Positions 8,200-9,015 of a DNA stretch of 9,015 nt are shown in pieces (the stretch's first letter is position 1; every line of letters starts with the position of its first letter). Under the pieces are notes generated by a model. That model ran no database searches. It saw nothing but the letters and a program-made list of their open reading frames with translations, and was not told the origin of the DNA. Source of the DNA: Akkermansiaceae bacterium UBA6138 (GTDB taxonomy: Bacteria > Verrucomicrobiota > Verrucomicrobiia > Verrucomicrobiales > DEV007). Position numbers and translations under genes: made by a program. The DNA is taken from assembly GCA_002422425.1 (NCBI GenBank), contig DIVG01000081.1:15149-24163 (forward strand), written 5' to 3'.

Positions 8200-8201
8200 A
8201 C

Positions 8202-8429
8202 TCAGGTCCGCTCCTCCCGCAGATCATCAATTATTTCGTCTATCGGCGTTCCGGGGACTCCCGTCCCTGTCCGCGCCCTTAATTCGGCAAGCTCGGCGAG
8301 CCATTCCGCTGTATCGGGAGCGCCGGGTTCAGCGTTTTTCAGCCTATCCTGAAGCCACTGTAGCAGGACCCTTTGATCATGGTGCGCCAGATTCGCCACG
8401 GCTTCTTCGATCTCAACGAGGGTCGTCAC
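8202..8429 (-). CDS. Small VapB-like antitoxin, now without a complete toxin
   Basis: A 75-residue acidic protein starting at GTG (8429-8427). The N-terminus, TTLVEIEEAVANLAHHDQ, followed by VLLQWLQDRL (residues 22-31), matches a common small antitoxin type that accompanies PIN toxins, and the C-terminal PIDEIIDDLREERT is the kind of flexible acidic/basic tail that lies in a toxin's groove. Such proteins neutralise the PIN ribonuclease and often repress their own promoter; no clear ribbon-helix-helix or AbrB pattern is visible, so DNA binding is uncertain. The reading frame is intact although the toxin downstream is reduced to its last third. No in-frame ATG lies just upstream, and there is no Shine-Dalgarno; a promoter points at the GTG itself. 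It begins 31 bases after the dipeptidase gene ends. Confidence 0.78.
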   Translation of the reverse strand: MTTLVEIEEAVANLAHHDQRVLLQWLQDRLKNAEPGAPDTAEWLAELAELRARTGTGVPGTPIDEIIDDLREERT

Positions 8430-8435
8430 GACAGC

Positions 8436-8464
8436 AATATGATTTCCCGAAAAGTGTCTGTCAA
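8436..8464 (-). promoter_or_regulatory. Sigma70-type promoter directing a leaderless antitoxin transcript
   Basis: On the minus strand a perfect TTGACA (8464-8459) is followed by a 17-base spacer and CATATT (8441-8436), which keeps the key A at position 2 and T at position 6 of the -10 box. Only six bases (GCTGTC) separate the -10 box from the GTG start at 8429, so the expected first transcribed base is at or next to that G. The -35 box overlaps the TGA stop (8463-8461) of the upstream dipeptidase gene. It could also feed the cytochrome and fucU genes downstream, since no terminator is visible between. Confidence 0.6.
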
Positions 8465-9015
8465 CTCGCGGTCTGTGCCGCTCGTTCCATCGCGGCGGCG
8501 ATCTCGCGGTCCATCACGGGGAGGGGATTGAGCGGTTCCATTGGATCGGTCACGGGAGTGACTTCATTCGTCTGCGGGTCCCAGTGCACCGGTCCGTAGC
8601 GGCAGGGTGCCGGATTACCGGTGAGAATGTGACCGCCGGCGTCGCCTTTGTTGTAATGCCAGAACTCGAAGGGGAAATGCATGAAGCCGTGCGCCTCCAT
8701 CATCGCCGTGATCGCGAGACGGTTCTCGAGATCCTGCGAAGCAATAAAGGGCGAGCGCATCGGGGTGCGCTCGCTGATCTCGAGGTAGGCATTGCCGCGC
8801 CAGACTTCGTCGCCGCTATCGCGCTGAAAGACCGAGATGTCGATCGCGGAGCCAGACATGTGCGAGCCTATCTTCGGGATGTTTGCGACCATGACAATGG
8901 CCCGCCGCGTCACCATCTCGACCGGGGGAATCTCGCCCCCGTTTTCCCAGATGCATTTGCGCAGAATCGCATCGAAGACCTCGGGCTTGCGCACGAGCTG
9001 TCCCTGCATCTCGAG
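8461..9015 (-). CDS. VanX-like D-Ala-D-Ala dipeptidase (peptidase M15), 5' end outside window
   Basis: The frame is open from the right edge to the TGA at 8463-8461; an ATG at 9009 is probably internal because the N-terminal substrate-binding part of the family is missing before it. Counting from that ATG, zinc ligands H50 and D57 lie in GSHMSGSAIDIS, and the catalytic glutamate E115 and third ligand H118 lie in FEFWHYNKGD, the VanX/DdpX signature (SxHxxGxAxD, then ExxWH). The enzyme splits D-Ala-D-Ala or related cell-wall dipeptides. No vanH, vanA or sensor genes are nearby, so a housekeeping or recycling role is likelier than glycopeptide resistance. Thirty-odd proline- and acid-rich residues follow the last catalytic block, including a PVTDPMEPLNPLP stretch (152-164). 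Whether it has a signal peptide cannot be seen. Confidence 0.85.
   Translation of the reverse strand, partial: LEMQGQLVRKPEVFDAILRKCIWENGGEIPPVEMVTRRAIVMVANIPKIGSHMSGSAIDISVFQRDSGDEVWRGNAYLEISERTPMRSPFIASQDLENRLAITAMMEAHGFMHFPFEFWHYNKGDAGGHILTGNPAPCRYGPVHWDPQTNEVTPVTDPMEPLNPLPVMDREIAAAMERAAQTAS

Noticed and set aside
8037..8201. N-terminal extension of the cytochrome protein to the GTG at 8201
   Set aside because: It would put 55 Ser/Pro/Arg-rich residues ahead of a normal signal peptide, and the same bases encode PIN toxin residues in another frame.
8461..9015. Vancomycin resistance vanX
   Set aside because: The catalytic motifs fit, but no vanH, vanA, vanR or vanS is adjacent and VanX-like dipeptidases are common in cell-wall turnover.
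1..9015. CRISPR arrays, tRNA or rRNA genes, insertion sequences, phage genes
   Set aside because: No spaced direct repeats, tRNA-like cloverleaf stretches, transposase motifs or phage structural proteins were seen on either strand by reading.

Overview
The window is a GC-rich stretch from a bacterium of the PVC superphylum, most likely Verrucomicrobiota or Planctomycetota. The assignment rests on gene families that are expanded almost only there: a DUF1549/DUF1553 protein paired with a Tat-exported DUF1501 protein, a PQQ-type beta-propeller protein opening with a WPGWRGPRGDG motif, and a large propeller/HEAT/cytochrome protein of the 'Pirellula/Verrucomicrobium-type heme-binding' class. None of the internal starts has a convincing Shine-Dalgarno sequence. 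I cannot name a genus or species.

Layout. Positions 1-2655 (+ strand) carry the C-terminal part of a DUF1553 protein, then a complete DUF1501 protein 36 bases downstream. These converge on a tightly packed minus-strand array. Reading in transcription order from the right edge, this holds: a 5'-truncated VanX-like M15 dipeptidase (9015-8461); a 75-residue VapB-like antitoxin (8429-8202); the headless C-terminal half of a PIN-domain toxin (about 8199-8038); a secreted propeller/HEAT/c-type cytochrome protein (8036-5475); a secreted PQQ-like propeller protein (5451-4183); an L-fucose mutarotase, FucU (4162-3731); and an aldo/keto reductase of the L-fucose (D-threo-aldose) dehydrogenase type (3724-2681). 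From 8036 to 2681 the gaps are 6 to 23 bases, so this is probably one operon. No stretch above 300 bases lacks a gene.

How the genes may work together. FucU interconverts the anomers of L-fucose and the adjacent reductase is a good candidate to oxidise one anomer at C1, which would be the first steps of a non-phosphorylating fucose pathway. They are placed behind two exported proteins, one carrying a heme c site. The two plus-strand genes belong to families that recur in PVC genomes near polysaccharide-use genes. A link between periplasmic redox proteins and fucose-rich glycan use is plausible but is an inference. No later pathway enzymes (lactonase, dehydratase, aldolase), sulfatases or fucosidases are in the window.

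The most distinctive local structure is at 8036-8464. A near-consensus sigma70-type promoter, whose -35 box overlaps the stop codon of the dipeptidase gene, would start transcription at or beside the GTG of the antitoxin, predicting a leaderless mRNA. Behind the intact antitoxin, the toxin has lost its N-terminal half, apparently by an internal deletion, and its remnant ends one base before the cytochrome gene.
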